A stretch of DNA of 64,000 nt, from positions 863,619 through 927,618 of the forward strand of contig NW_006497735.1 in the NCBI RefSeq assembly GCF_000471905.2, written 5' to 3'. The notes below the pieces were generated by a model. The model did no database searches, was not told where the DNA came from, and was given only the letters and a program-made list of their open reading frames with translations. Shown one piece after another: positions 13,301-28,000 of this stretch. A program made the position numbers and the translations under genes. Position 1 is the stretch's first letter, and each line of letters begins with the position of its first letter. The stretch is from Amborella trichopoda (lineage: Eukaryota > Streptophyta > Magnoliopsida > Amborellales > Amborellaceae).

Positions 13301-14569
13301 GTTTTTTTATATATGCCAAATTTTTTATTGCCTGTTTGTTCAGTTTTACGTTCTTTAAGTTTTGATATTTCATTTTATATGTGCAAATGTTAATGTGTGT
13401 TGGATATAAAATATTTCATAGATTTTTCCTTTTTTATTGTTTATTTTTTCATTGTGGTTGCATTTGTATCTATTAATAAAGTTATTTATTAAAATGGTAG
13501 ACCACGACAGTTATTCCATAACACATGTAGTTCTCTACTCTTTTATTTTGATTATTTAATTGAAATCTTTTGATTTTCCTTACATTACTTATAAGTTCTA
13601 TAAAAATTATGTTTGGATTAATTTTTTGGTGGATAATTAAGTATTTAAGAAGGCATAGAAATAAGGGCTAATAATTATGCTTATACATATATATATATTG
13701 GTATTCTTCAATTTTTAAAATTTCTATCATATTTTAATTCTCTATCTAGAATAGTTATTATGGTTGAATAGTAAATTACATTATTCTCTTTCTTCTGGTT
13801 GTTGAATAAGAGGTATGTTTTTCATTTATGCAAATTATTAATTTTCATATTTGTAATTATCTAATATGTTTGATTGTTTGTTTTCAGTTTTTAAATTTTT
13901 GTTTTATGTGCATGTCTTTGATTCTTTTCCTTCTTTTCCCTTTTACCCTAAACATATGTGCCAATAAATTATACTTAACAAGGAAAAAAAGAGTTAAAAT
14001 ATATTTTTTTGTTGTCATATGGTTGTAATGTATATGTACTATAAAAATCTTTATTTCTTCACTCCATATGTGTGGTGATTAAATTATTTTTAATTTATTC
14101 TAGACATTGGAAATCCTCGATTTGAAATTGTAAGTTAGAAATTGTTCTTAAGTAAGTAAAATACATGTACAAAACAAATCCTTATTCTCTCTTGTGAACA
14201 TGCATGTTTTATGCTGAACACATGGAGTTATAACTTATAATGCATGCTTAATTAAACAATTTAAACGTACCTCTCTCTCTCTCATGTAATAAATTTCTCA
14301 TAACTCTTATCTCTTTCACTCTCTCTCCCCCTTCCCCTTCCTCCTCCCTATATCTCTCATAACTCCCATATCTTCATTTTCTTAAAACACCTCTTTTTCT
14401 ATATATATAGATTATTAGTATTTAATAGAATCTACATGTGAAAATAGGTTCATTGAATCTATTTATATAACCGAATATACCTATTTAAAAATATTATTTT
14501 AAATATCAAAATATATTTTAATGATTAATAACGTACATGCATATTACTAATCTTTACAATGGAAAAATC

Positions 14570-14780
14570 AATGTTTTAAAACCTGATTATTTCTAATCCA
14601 CATCACCGATCTAAATTGGAATCAGTTGAGGTTGAACTGGTACTGGGATAGTTTGAGTCTAGCCCGTTTTCCCCCAAACCCCACCCCGTTTTAATGTTTT
14701 TGTGCACCATTGACTTGGACCGATCCAAATACATGGGTAAACGATCTGCCTCACCAATCTGAGTTTTAAACACCGACGAA
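14570..14780. repeat. Dispersed repeat bordered by GTTTTAAAAC / GAGTTTTAAAC
   Basis: It runs from ATGTTTTAAAACCTGATT to CCAATCTGAGTTTTAAACAC with CACCGATCTAAATTGGAATC and GACCGATCC words between. It is another copy of the GATCCG-rich family. No coding sequence is seen. Confidence 0.35.
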
Positions 14781-15199
14781 AATGAACGACCTTATCGAGT
14801 GAGCAACATTTCAAAAGTAACGCTACGTTACCCTCAAGGGTGGTTGGTGATCCATCTCATGAGAAGTTATTTGTTTATCTCTTTTATTATTTTTTAAAAA
14901 TGCCACTAAAATAACCATCAGAAAAAAAAACAATTTCATTATATTTTAGAAAAATATAAATCTCCAAGTTTCCGGTAAAGTCAAATAGAGCAATTTCGTT
15001 AAATTTAATGCGATCATGGGGTGTCCACAAGGATCCTAATTGCACTCCCATTGAAGAAGTAGCATATAATCTTCACCGTTCAAATTGTGCACCAAAGGTC
15101 GATGGCCTCCCAAAATAAAACCTTGGGATGCTGGTGGCCTTCTAAGATATTTCTGCAAAATTATTGGGTAAAATTTTCTCTCCTCCAAAATTTTGGAAC

Positions 15200-15781
15200 T
15201 CCGGCAAATGGCAAATGGCGGGCGAATGAGACAGGCACCGTCAAAACTGGAGAGAGGAGAGAGAGAAAGAAGGGAGAGAGAGAGAAAGAAGGGAGAGAGA
15301 AAGTGCGAAGATAAACGTTGCAGGTTCCGCATGCGGACGCGGTGCCCTGCGGTAAGGGATCGAAAACGGCGGTTTCAAATAAGAAGCGGTTTCACGTTTT
15401 CTCCCTTCTCACGCAAAAGCGGTATTCACCAACAATCATCACCACCTCTCTCTCTATCCTTCCATATATCAAATGACTTAGAAATGAATCACAAATCTTG
15501 TTTTCCAATTAGTTCCTTCGCTTTGGTGCTTGTTCTTTGAAGGATTTATCCCTTCTGGTTTTTGCCTCTTTAGCTTCCATTTCTTCTGGTTCCAAACAGG
15601 TCTATGAACTGAGGAATCGGCTGCTTTTTATTGTTTTTCTCTGCATTACCTTTTCATCTACATTTGTTGCTTTGCTTTTTGTGTAATTGGATTGAATTTG
15701 ATTTGGCACCTGAATCTGGTTTTACTTGCCTTCCCAGAATCTGATATATTTTGAAGGTGAATTTTGCACGTTGCAGAGAAA
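15200..15781 (+). promoter_or_regulatory. Likely promoter-proximal region / 5' UTR of the SFH gene
   Basis: Directly upstream of the first coding exon the sequence becomes less AT-rich, with a GAGAGAGAAAGAAGGGAGAG tract (15255-15300) and then CT-rich leader-like sequence. This is common for plant transcription start regions. No convincing TATA box was fixed, and the transcription start is unknown. Confidence 0.35.
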
Positions 15782-15788
15782 ATGCCAG
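15782..15788 (+). CDS. Possible alternative 5' micro-exon of the SFH gene (ATGCCAG)
   Basis: ATGCCAG is followed by GTAATTTG, a good donor. Splicing to the acceptor CGTCACAG at 16052 would join G to CT as an alanine codon and stay in frame with the downstream exon. The protein would then start [11 protein letters not shown] instead of [13 protein letters not shown]. Either model is possible. A cDNA 5' end would decide. Confidence 0.3.
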
Positions 15789-16039
15789 GTAATTTGCATT
15801 GTCTTTTCTTGTGCATTTCTAAATTTGAATCACATTCCTTGTAATCTTCAATCTGTTTTAGCTGTGTGTTTCATGGAGGAAGATGAGATTTGGATCTATT
15901 TTCGGTAAAACTTGCTGATCCCTTGTGTATTCCATGGAGGATGATGAAACTTCAATCGATTTTCTTTACAATTTCCATTCTATTTCCGTACGCTTCCTGG
16001 AGTTGATTTAAAATTTGCATGCGTAATATGTGCTAATTG

Positions 16040-19000
16040 ATGGACGTCACAGCTGAAGAAGTCTGGAATCAAGAGGAGAGAAGAGAACGGAGATTGGATT
16101 TGGAGATTTCAGAGGATGAGAGGCGAAGAACAAAGATTGGATCTCTGAAGAAGAAGGCGATTGTTGCCTCCGCAAAATTCACTCATTCTCTTCGCAAAAG
16201 AGGGAAACGAAGAGTTGGAGGCAGGGTCCCTTCTGTTTCGATTGAAGATGTCAGAGATGCAGAGGAGGAGAGATCAGTTTGTGCCTTTCGACAAGCTCTG
16301 ATAGCTCGGGATCTTTTGCCTCCTCAACATGATGATTACCATATGATGCTAAGGTAAGGTATCACCTGTAAGAAACTGAAGTATTATTTACATATATCTG
16401 CGATTGATTAGCTTTATAAAGGTTGCAGTACAGGGTTGAATCTTTGGTAGTAAACTAATTTTTGGTGAATTATCATACTGTGCATCAGTTGATTACAATG
16501 CATTGCCAGATTGCTCAGGTGATTTTCTGGATATCACAGAAAAGTTACTATTGAAAGAATAAAGCTATGGCCTAAAAGTCTAGGATGTAAGGTTTAGAGG
16601 CTTATGCTATACTAGAATTTGGCTCTGGTAAATAAGGAAGCAAACCGCTTGACATATTTTCTTAGAAAAAGGGAAGCCTTCGCCAAAGTAGTGCTATAGG
16701 TCTTAGAAAAATAACTTATGCTGATGCATTACCCAGAAGGAAAGCAGTCTTTATGTCTTTCCCGCATTGGCTGCCCACATATGTCCTTTAGAGTTTTATC
16801 AACTTGTTCTTATGCAGACTGCAAATATTTTAATAGGTCCTTTGGCCACACATCTATTCTTGGTTTTGTTCCTTACTAGATGGGAATAAAATATGCTTAC
16901 GTTTCTTATGAAAATGTGATGAAGCAAGCTGAACAACACTACTCCTTATGTTTTCTTTGATGCATTTGAATGAAAAGATTACGGTTGATGACAAAGATTA
17001 TGGATGGATAACAAGGGGCTTGCATTGATTGTTGGTTCATGGTTTAAGTGCGGATGTGGAAGTGTTTGAATGGATGGTTGAGCTCTTGACATGTATCTCT
17101 AGTTGTCTCTTTGTTTTGGTTACATTAGAGAAAGGACTAGGACTTCGTGAATGGAAGTGTTAATTACAGTAAATTTTTGAAGACTCCTTTGAGTCAGGAA
17201 ATCGGTCTATGGATTTTGAGGCATCAAGCAGTTAACATGATGAGTCTCAGCTATTACATTGAGAAGAATGAGGAGGATAAATTTGTTTGGAGAAGATGGA
17301 GGAGAAGATAAATGCAACTGTAATGGAAAATCAAAATGTTAAGGGATGAAGGAGAAGATGGGATGGACAGGCAACTGAAATGTACTTGATATAAAGGTAG
17401 ATGAAAATGGAAGAGGAAATAAGAACAAAGAGGTAAATTGTCTAAATTTCTTAGGATCTAGAGGGGATGATGGACTTTGAGGGGAACATTATGAATGCCG
17501 AATGCTTTGGGTGTGTTTCATTTGTTTCTACTGGAAAACATATGAACAATATTATATGAGGGATCTGGGAAGGAGTAATGATGATGGAAGGTCATGTTAA
17601 GCGGCATTCTAAAGCTTGGAAAAATTTCTAACGTTTGACATGCACCTCGATATTTGTGGATGTGTACCATTTGTTTATGTATGCGTTTTGGGCCATCTAT
17701 TTCGGGCGCAATTCCCTCTTTTTTGATCAACAGTCAATTATATTCTCTGTTCTTACATTGTATTCGATATGTGCAAACAAATCCAATTGCTACCTCTGCA
17801 AATTCTAGTCTAATTTATATGAGAGCTATCCATAATCAGATCCACCATAAAATTTGGATTTTTTATCAACAATGTTCCGTAGATCCATTGTGCATGATTT
17901 GCAGGATTAAAACTTTAAATTGTGAAAATTGATAAAGAAGGCTTCAAACTTGTTTGTCCCATTTGGTAGGTTTTAGTTCTTTGAGAGAAGTTATTTTGCC
18001 AAGTTTCAAGACTGTTGGATCTTTGATGAGGAAGATCTTGCATCTTTTTAGTTTCTTGATTCTTTTGTTGTCCTGTTTGGAATTTTAGGGAAGAGTAGAA
18101 TTGTGCTGAGATTTCATACAAATGTTGTTGTTTTTTCTTTTGATTAATTGTTAGAAAATGTTAATGTTACAACACTTGCTGCTACTATTTAACAATTGTT
18201 TGTCCACACCTGACATCTTTGGCATTGAAGATTAGAACATTTCTTTGATAGACCCGAGGAAGTGTTCAGTTTTTGTGTACTTGACATTTCGTATTACTTT
18301 TCTGAAAACTTCAATAATGTGTTGGATTGCAGTAGTTGTAAATGGGCAAAATGGTTCATAGTTCCATTTTACATTTTTGGGGATAAAGGTTGTGCTATGT
18401 TTGATAATTCCTTCAGGATATTTAGGATCTCATCCTTATGTTATATTTGTTGATGATTTCACTAGTTACAATTGGGTGTTATTTAACTATAAATGCCACA
18501 CGTAACATGTCATGTTTCATGAAATGATTCAAACCTAGTTTAAGAAGACCACCAAGATCATTCTTACTGATTGCGAGTTAGAAACCCCTGTTCAGCTAAA
18601 TGAAGTTCACCAGTTTCAGCTAAATAGGACCCTCATAGATTTCACAGAGAGATTTATGACTAAGGAACCAGTGTTCCGGAAAATGGAAGTCCTTTAAGAT
18701 TTGATTGAGAAATTATGTGTCAGAAGCCCTTCCAGCAAGTTGGGATCTTTGATAGCACTTTTATGTTGAACATCCCTTGGAGAGAGATATGATATGGGCT
18801 GGTCAATCCTAAGGATCAATTGTATTTGTTGACTTTTGTTTTTAGAGAGAGTGCAAAAGAAGCTGGTTTTCCCACTGGGAAAGTTTTGGCACAGTGCTGG
18901 TGTGATGTGTCTTGGTAGTATCCAGAAAATGACAAAGGAAGATTCTTCATCATCTTCTATAAGGAGCAATATGTTCCAAAGGCCTCAAAGATGGAGACCT

Positions 19001-22000
19001 TTGCAATGGGGCAAGGGTCTTAGTTCTCTGGACATGTTATCTAGAATGGATCAAAAGCATATGGAGGCATGAAGAATATTTAAGAAGTGTTTATATTTTT
19101 CTAAAGTTTTATAGGGAGTTTATGGGGGATTTCGGATGAGTCTGGCAGTTGCTTTGTGGTTTCGAAATATCTACAAATAAAGAGTAAAATGGAGGAGCAT
19201 GGAATATTAGGAGATTTTTAAGTTGTAAAGTATTTGATGGATGTCATCATGGTTTGATCTTAGCCGATGAGTCTACGGGATTGGCCTATTCAAAGTGATG
19301 AGCTCCTCATTTGTAAGCAATCCTTCAGAAGCTGTATTCCCTTGGTTGAAGAATGAATGTGCCCCTCATTATATTCTTCAAGGTTCAGCAATATTAAGAG
19401 AGTTATATTCACTGCTGCAATGCTAGCCCCATGGCTATAGCTAGGGAGAGTGTGAAGGTGGAATAATATCCCTAGTAAGTTTGCATGTGAGCTCAAGGTG
19501 TTGGATTGGAGTGCTGAGGGCGGGAGAGTTGCGAGGCTAACTTAGTCGATGAGCAAATACCAACCATGTGCAGCATCTGTTTGCTGCAGTGAAAGACATG
19601 AACTGTGTGAGCCGGTCCTTTGCAAGCTCTTGAATATTGGATGAAAATATAGTTTTAGTTGCTATTGCTTGCCTGTACCACAAAATAAGACATGTATATG
19701 GAAAATGAAATTCATCATCCCCTATTTCGTGCTTCATAACTTTTACAATGATGATTTGTTCTTTTATGGAGGCTCAAAAGTGAATATCCTATTGCCTGCT
19801 ATATCGATTGTGGGACACTGTGGGGTATCTGTGGGGTATCCCAAAGCAGCGGAAACAATACTAGAAATACACGTTCACAAGACTGGATGGGAGTTGCATA
19901 TATTTGTACAGATCTGATCTCCCTTTTTTGTGCCAATCAATGAATGAAAGTTTTATTGGTAAACCAAAAATAATATTAATTCGTAATTATTAATTTATCA
20001 AAAATGCTTTTTACCTGTGATAGTAATTATTAATTTATTGGTAAACCAAAAAATAATATTAATTCATAATTATTATTGTATAGTATATACAATAAAATAG
20101 GGGGAGGTATGGGGATCCAACTTTTTTTTTTAAAAAAGAAACACAGACCGCCTTTGGGTCTGGGCGCCGGCCTTAGCGCCTTGGCGGCCCAGAGTCCAAA
20201 CCACCTAGCGGCCTAGAGCCCAAACCACCTAGGCAGGCGGCCTATGCCTTTTTGAACATTGGTGCCAATCGCTCACTTTCACGTGTTGAGAGTTCAATGA
20301 TGCCTCCTTAGGCCTCCCTCTTTTGATTACTGTACCATGAAGATTTTTCACATGCAAATCTTGAACCTTAATGGATGACCCGAGAGTTATGGCTTTCACC
20401 TGAAGGGGTCTTGGGTTGTTTTTGTAAGAGAGAAAATAGAAAAGGGTTTTGGGAGGTACATGCAAACAACCTCTCTCTCTCTCTCTCTCTACAACTTCCT
20501 TTTTATTGAGGAACCCTCTTCCTTGATTCCCTCCCCATGTGGTTTTCACAATCTAATTGGAAGTCAATCCAATTAACCATGTGGAGTTATCTTTCTCAAG
20601 ATTGGATAAGTCTTCAACCAACCAACTCAATTCCAAAAATTCCTCTCTTTCCTGTACCCATGACAAAGAGTGTAATTCCATGGACCAACCCACAAGGGGT
20701 AGACTGTCCAAATCAATAGCGATGGAGGTGAAAGCTTTCAGTTGTTGAGATCGATGAGAATGTGTCACATGCAAGGAAGATTTGTATGTCTGAAACTATT
20801 AACAATTGTTTATGAGAAGGTTAACATTATTAAAAAAAAAAAACAATTGTTTATGAGATTTAGGAAAGAGAAAGATTATAAATTTCAAAGGTTTCATGAA
20901 GTCAGTCCTATAGAAGTCTAGTACCATAAGTAGTTTTAGGAATGATATGTTGGCTGTTAGCAGAGGTAGTTTTAGAGGGTAAGAACAATGTTGTTAGATT
21001 TGCTTTAGGGTCTTCTTTGGTTTAGTGAGAAAAATGAAGCAATTCGGTACTTCGGCCTATTCAGGGGAAGACTTTGGATTTTTTTTTTAATTTACCATAA
21101 ATAAATTAGATATTATATAAAAATGTATAAAAATAATAAAAAATTAAAAATAAAAATTTCAAAAAAAGTAAAAAAAATACTTTTATATAGATATTTCTTT
21201 GCTTAGGATGAAGAGGCCGAAGCTTCGGCCAATTCGGCCCGAAGTAGACCCGAATCTGACCGAACCCCTCCGAAGCGGACCGAATCTGACTGAAGCGGCA
21301 GCACCAGGCTTCACTTCGCTTCGGTCTAGGCCTAAAATTCAAGCAAATTTGACAACATTGGTTAAGGGGCAACTGATGGGCACTGACAGAATCTTCTTTT
21401 CTAGCCTATTTAGATAAGTTGATACTCTGCATTCAGATGTATAAAACTAAGTTTTGATGGGTGCGGGTGGGGGACCTACACCTAGATATGGCATGGTCTT
21501 TTTCTTATTTTGTCCTTTTCTATGTTGTGAATGTGCAGGTGTAGATGAGGTGTCAAATATGTGGTAGTATATGAAACTATGTTTTGAATATTTGAAGCTT
21601 TGAATGATTCTTTTGACCAATTACTGATTGAAGGGGAAGCTGTCAATATTATGTTGGCATTAGGAGGAAGATAACCTGTCTAGAGTTGGTTATATGTGTT
21701 TAGTTCCATTCATTATTTTTTCAATAAAAAACTCAGGGCAGCCACCCAATTGGTTTCTCCTGTATCTGGTATCTCATTCCTACTCAAAGGGACAATGAGT
21801 TTCGTGTGCTTTATCTTTGAAAACATTAAGAAGAAAGATTGGCCACAGTTTAAATGGAAAGATGAGGATCCATCATAGTTAAGGTGTTTCGAACATGATT
21901 CTCCATGATTAACGCTTCGTATGGAGGATTATATCTGGTAATCTTATTTAAAGCATTAAAGGACCCTAAAGCCAACAATTTATCCTGTATACCATATTTA

Positions 22001-25000
22001 AATATCTCGCTAAATGATTTCAAAGAGGCATTGCTCAAGAGTGTTTTCTTTTTTTAACTTTTTTAAAAAGGAAGTGGTCAAATAATGTACTGTGCTTTTT
22101 ATATCATAGGTAGTCCTTTTTCCATTTTTTTCTTATTCTTAATTCATTTTTGCTCCATATTGTCATGATTTTTCTATTTCCATCTGTCCTCAACCATAAT
22201 GGCTTCTATTCATGTTAGTGATACAGATTTTTGAAGGCAAGGAAGTTTGACATTGAGAAAACAATCCATATGTGGGCTGCAATGCTACAATGGAGGAAAG
22301 ACCATGGGACTGATTCCATCTTTCAGGTGAGAGTAAGGCCACAGTTTTTCTTCCATGTGTTTTAATTGCCTTCCACTTTTGGATCGAAGCTGCTGCACTG
22401 CTCTCATGCTATCATATGCTGTTTTGACATTAATTCATTATTATTTAGGAATTTTACAGGATCAGAAATTAAACTCGGAACACCTACATGTGACCCATAG
22501 GTGCCTCACACATGTGACCCATAGGTGAAAAATGATTGTTTTGCCACTTCATTTTATGTTAAAGCCAAGTTATGTCATAGTTTGTCAGAAAGAGTATATA
22601 CACCATTTCTGTTATCAAAATATACAGAACTACTCTTTTTACCTCCATCATTGGTATGTATAGTACTAAAAAACTGTAAAAATCCATGTTATTTATTGCT
22701 TGTCATGTTGTGGAATATTTTGTTGTTTTCCTCATTTAGTATATGAATTACCATAAGCAAATTTGTGGACTTACTATTTTGTTTGAGCATGATCTTAGTA
22801 ATGAATTTGCTACCCATTAGTGTTGTCTTTTAGTGTAAGACAAGTTCCTTTCATAGTTCACTGTTTCTGAAAATGGGAATATGGTTATTATGGCAGGACT
22901 TCAATTTTGAGGAATTGGAAGAGGTGCTTCGGTATTATCCCCAAGGTTATCATGGGGTTGACAAGGAGGGAAGACCTGTTTACATTGAACTGCTTGGCAA
23001 AGTTGAACCAAACAAGCTGATGACTGTTACAACAATTGACCGCTACTTAAAATACCATGTACAGGAGTTTGAGAGGGCATTGTGTGAGAGGTTTCCAGCT
23101 TGTTCTATTGCAGCGAGGAGGCACATAAATTCCACAACTACTATATTAGATGTGCATGGTGTGGTATGTTATTTCTGTAGTTTTCTTAACTAGGCTGATT
23201 TATAGGTTGGCAAGTCGATTTTAGAATCAGAAGGCATTACTGTCCTCTAAAATAGAGGAAAGAGAATATATCTGATGTTTATTTTTTTGTTCCTGATGTG
23301 GTGGCTTCTTTCACACCTGTTGATTTTATTGTTAATGATGTAGGGTTTGAAGAATTTTAGCAAAGCTGCACGCGATCTTGTTAACCGTATGCAGAAAATT
23401 GACACTGATAATTATCCTGAGGTAAATGAATACTGTTCATTGGTCATGTAATCCATGTTCTCCTGTTCCCTTTCCTCATGTCTTATATCTCTTACAGACA
23501 TTACATCAGATGTTCATTGTAAACGCGGGCCATGGATTCAGATTGCTCTGGAACTCCATGAAAAGTTTTTTAGACCCGAGGACTACGGCAAAGATACATG
23601 TATGGACAAGTTATACCATGGCAATTCTGTTATCTTGCGCTGTTGCAAGCTTGCAGGGATTAACTGGGAACCATATCTTGCTGATTTTGCAGGTTCTAGG
23701 AAACAAGTACCAATCTAAGCTGCTTGAAATCATTGACTCAAGGTCTGTATTCCGTACGTTTCTACAATGCTTTTCTTTCCTTTGAATTAATTCCGTCATA
23801 AATTGTATATCCTGAGTCGTTGATGTGACTTTGTTTTTGAATTATTTTTTTGACAGCCAATTGCCTGGTTTCCTTGGTGGGTCATGCACTTGTCCAAATG
23901 AAGGCGGGTGTCTTAGGTCTGATAAAGGACCATGGAACGATCCTCAAATAATTAAGGTGTGCTCTTGAAATTTCTTACTATCACTCGTTCCATGCATTTT
24001 CTTCAGTTATTACTATTTGATGTAGAAATGCTTCATCCTTTGCCTTGATTTGCAGCTGGTGCGTTACGGGGAAGCATCTTTCCTAAGGCAAATTACAAAA
24101 GTAGCTAATGAAGGGAAGATAAAGTCCTATATTAAATTTCAGTTATTGAAGGTAAATTTTACTATTAGACTGTTTAGTAGGCGTTATTCCTATCTAAGCA
24201 ATATCCATATTGAAAATGGTGGTTTTCTTGTTTCTCTCCTCTTAGAAACAGGGCTTAAGTAGTGAAATATCTACTGCAGAGTCAGGATCAGATGATGATG
24301 TTGATTCTCCTTCTAGGCCAAGTGGTTCTATGTTCACGCGACCATCTCTAGTTCATGACGAAGTGAGTTTTTGGTTGTGGATATTCATTTATCTGAAATT
24401 TGGGCTGTTTTTCTAAAATAACGTAGAAAGATTTTTTTATTAATCTTCAGTCTCATATAGTTCTCTTAAAGATTCCCAACAAAGTTGAAATGTGTGAGAA
24501 GAAAAGCTCTACTGTATGCAATTATCTTGAGTTGTCCTTACTCTGTTCTGACTGTTTTTTTTTTGAGAAGGTGAACTGGATTTTTTTTTTTTATGGTTAT
24601 TTCAGTGGGGAAGACAGCCCTGCCTGTTTTTTTTTGAATTAGTCCGTATGTTTTTGAACCTGTCAGTAGGAATGGAAGCCACAACCAACTAACGTTTGGG
24701 GTGTGCTACACCACGACCTCAGCCCCTTTCCCTACGTTGTTCTGACTGTTGTTTTCATCAGCATATTTTCTTCTAATTTATCAAAAATTTTCCGTGTACA
24801 AAAATATTTTCTCCTTTCATTCCTATTCTCGTTATATTCTTTACCAAGGATAGATGGAAAACATGTTCCCATAAGGATGTTTTAAAATGAGGAAATATGT
24901 TTTTTCTCAAAAGCCAATGCATTTCCATTTGACAAAATATTTGTTTTCTTGGGGTAATCTAAGGATGCTCTGATGGCTAGAGAGATCACTGGATGGAAGT

Positions 25001-28000
25001 CAAAATAATGGACAAACAATTCATGGTTTCTCCTATCAATTTTTTTTAAAGAAGATAGCACAGAATTCGTAGCAGAAACAGGTCATGTAGTAATACTGGA
25101 ATGTCATGTGGTTATTGTATCAGACAACTATAATAAAGAATTTCGTTTGATCATCTTGTATCGACATTATTGAGAGGTAGGAATCAGGGTGAGCGACTCA
25201 ATTTTTCATTATACTGTTGCAGTTTGTATCATTATTTATTTGGTGCAGAAGGCGAAATAGTCATGTCATTGGATATATGAAAGTCACGACTGACTACATT
25301 TTGGACATCAGTCATTATGAACATTTTATTTACTCATCTGAGTTTTGATCTGATATTAGGTGACCAAAGGTATCAATACAAGGTTTAGTAGTGATGCAGG
25401 TTCATCTAGATTTCAGACCTAGGATTTAGAAGTCCTTTTATTAGATAATGTTGCAGGTCGTTGATTGTCAAATCTACATGGTGATGAAAATGAAAAAGAT
25501 GATGGATGGATATCTTGTATTTGCACGTCAATACTATCTTTAATCATGTTCCTTTTTTTGTTGATATGGTTTTAGTGCGATCTGAATTTGGATTTATCAT
25601 TATATAGATTTTTTATTATCTGAAATTTGTAACTTGTTGGTAAAAAATTCTTTTCTAAGAAACTGATTTATGTAAGTGAGGGTGATTCATGTGCATTTTG
25701 GACACGAGGATGCTAACTGAAGTTTTGGTGCCGTTTTGAATTGCATATTTTTGCCCAAAAATTACTATTAGTTTTTTGCATCAAGCTTTCCCGTAGTTGG
25801 TGTTTTAACTGTTTCTTTGAAAAACATACTATCAATCTGTGAGGTCCAGATGGAAGTTGTGAATAAAACTGAGTGTGTCAAATTTTATTCATTTAAAATG
25901 AAAAGTAGAAATACAAAACCCCATGTAATTTTATTCGATCTTACTCAGTATTTTAAAAAACTATTACATCTTCTATGTGTGTGTCCTTCTATAAACGACT
26001 ATATTAGCTTAGATGGAAAATGTGTAGTTACTTCGCATGAACTCCTGTATGCTATGGCTATATTGTATGTACATACAAATGTGTACATAGATATGCGTGA
26101 CTGGAAGTTATGTAGGTGTTCTGGACCCTAGGAATATTTTGGAGTCTCCCAATTATCTCTTTGTGATTGAGTTTTAAACCAGAATTTTGCATTATCCTCA
26201 ACCTTCAACCAAAAAAAAGAAAAGAAGTTTTCATTATCCTCATTGTTTCTATTTGTTGTCAACAACGATATGGCACATGACATTCATCTCTTGCTTCGTA
26301 CTGATCGATTATGCAGGTCATAAGGGCCGATAACGCTTTTCGACATCACTGTGATGCCCCAATTTCTTTGTTTAATAGAGTTGAGGATGACTCAGGTCAA
26401 GGGTTGACCGCAATGCCATCTTGCAATGATGCACATGGCAGGGTCAATGCATCACCATCATATTCAGAAGGTATTCATTGAAAAGATGTACTACAATGCT
26501 TGCATTCATTCCATCTGCTAGTTCTTATCTGATCCCATCCCAATAGAACAATCAAGACATCTTTACTTTCACTTGCATGTTCTGTCTGTTATGATCTTAA
26601 TATTCCATTTTAAAAAATTCAACTCAGCCTGTGACTTCATTGAAGCAAAAATGGAATCAAATTGTGACTTGGTAAGCTGCTATTCCGGCCCATGTTTTAG
26701 TTGCTCCCACCAAAAAAAAAGGTGGCCCACATGCTTTGTGTGGGAAGAGCAAACGCATGGGTGAGAGAGCAGGCCTCTTTTCAAAAACTAAAATATCCTG
26801 AAAAAGCTAAATCATCATCTATCATCCAATCCTTATCCCAATTATTTGGGATCAGCTTATCCAGAAAAAGCTAAATAAATGGGGAAAAATAACAAGTTAT
26901 GGTGACTAAAGTTACTACCACGTTGAGTTGACTTGAACTCTACTCAGTATGGTACTTATAAATCACCATTTAATATTTTTTGTGCTTTAACCTTCTACTA
27001 GGTGCTCCAAAAAGACAGGTTACACGGAGACAATTTTCACAGAGATTACTTCTGCATATAGCAGAACTGGTTGCAGGGTTCTTGGTGAAACTTCTAGCTG
27101 TTTTCCGTACTGTATTTTGTAGTCTTGGGAGAGTAGTTCCTGATGGCCATAATAATACAAATGCAATGGTGCCCTCATCCGACAATTTCAATGACAATGT
27201 ATCCATGGAAAGTAATGGGAGTTCTGATACTCTGCAAATCTCGGAGGAAAATTCTGTTCTTCCATGCTTGGAGAGGCTACAGAGTTTGGAAGCAGTTGTT
27301 TCAGAACTATGTCTAAAGCCTTTAAGACTCCCCCAAGAAAAAGATGATATGCTGCTGGATTCTTTGCATCGTATCAAATGTATAGAGTACGACTTAGCGA
27401 AGACGAAGAAGGTAAGCCTCATGTCTCACTTGGTCTGCACATTCTTGATTGTCTAATCTCCATTAATCTCTTCTGGTTATTGTTATTGCTCTCTCTCTCT
27501 CTCGATAAATCAATGATTGTTGCTTTTAGTATGAGCACTGTTTACTTTTATCGTCATGTTTGTTTCTGTTTTTCGCTGCAGGCCTTGCATGCAACAGCAT
27601 CAAAACAGATGGACATTGTGGAGTCAATAACCACTTTGAAGGAAACAAGTGTGCAGGTGAGTTAATGTTTATATGAATCACCGCAAGAACAACCCCCATC
27701 TTTCAGGAAAGGAGAATATAGTGTACATTTTTTTTTAAATGACTAATAGTAAGTAAACTGGATCTTTCAAGGGAAACAAAGGTTGGAACGTACTTTATAT
27801 ATATATATATATATATATGGCAACATTTGTTTCTCTTAATGATAATGACATGAATCAACGCGCTCTTATGGATCAACGTGATCTTATGGAAGAGGACCTA
27901 CAACATTGCAAATGTAGCAATATATTTTGTATCTTATGATCATGTGATGATGAATTGAAAATGTCTTAGCAAGAACCATCATTTGCTCTTTCAACAAGAA

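Larger units (their letters stand above)
16354..22226 (+). other. Large first intron of the SFH gene (5.9 kb)
   Basis: The donor is AG|GTAAGG and the acceptor ATACAG|ATTTTTG, splitting an arginine codon AG|A. The intron carries copia debris, GC-rich repeat patches and simple repeats. 16360-18240 and 18600-20100 hold short frames with no recognisable product. The other introns are far shorter, apart from intron 9 (24363-26316, 2.0 kb). Confidence 0.85.

Noticed and set aside
18836..19072. [20 protein letters not shown]... in SFH intron 1
   Set aside because: No recognisable domain and no extension. It may be part of the copia debris, but this could not be supported.
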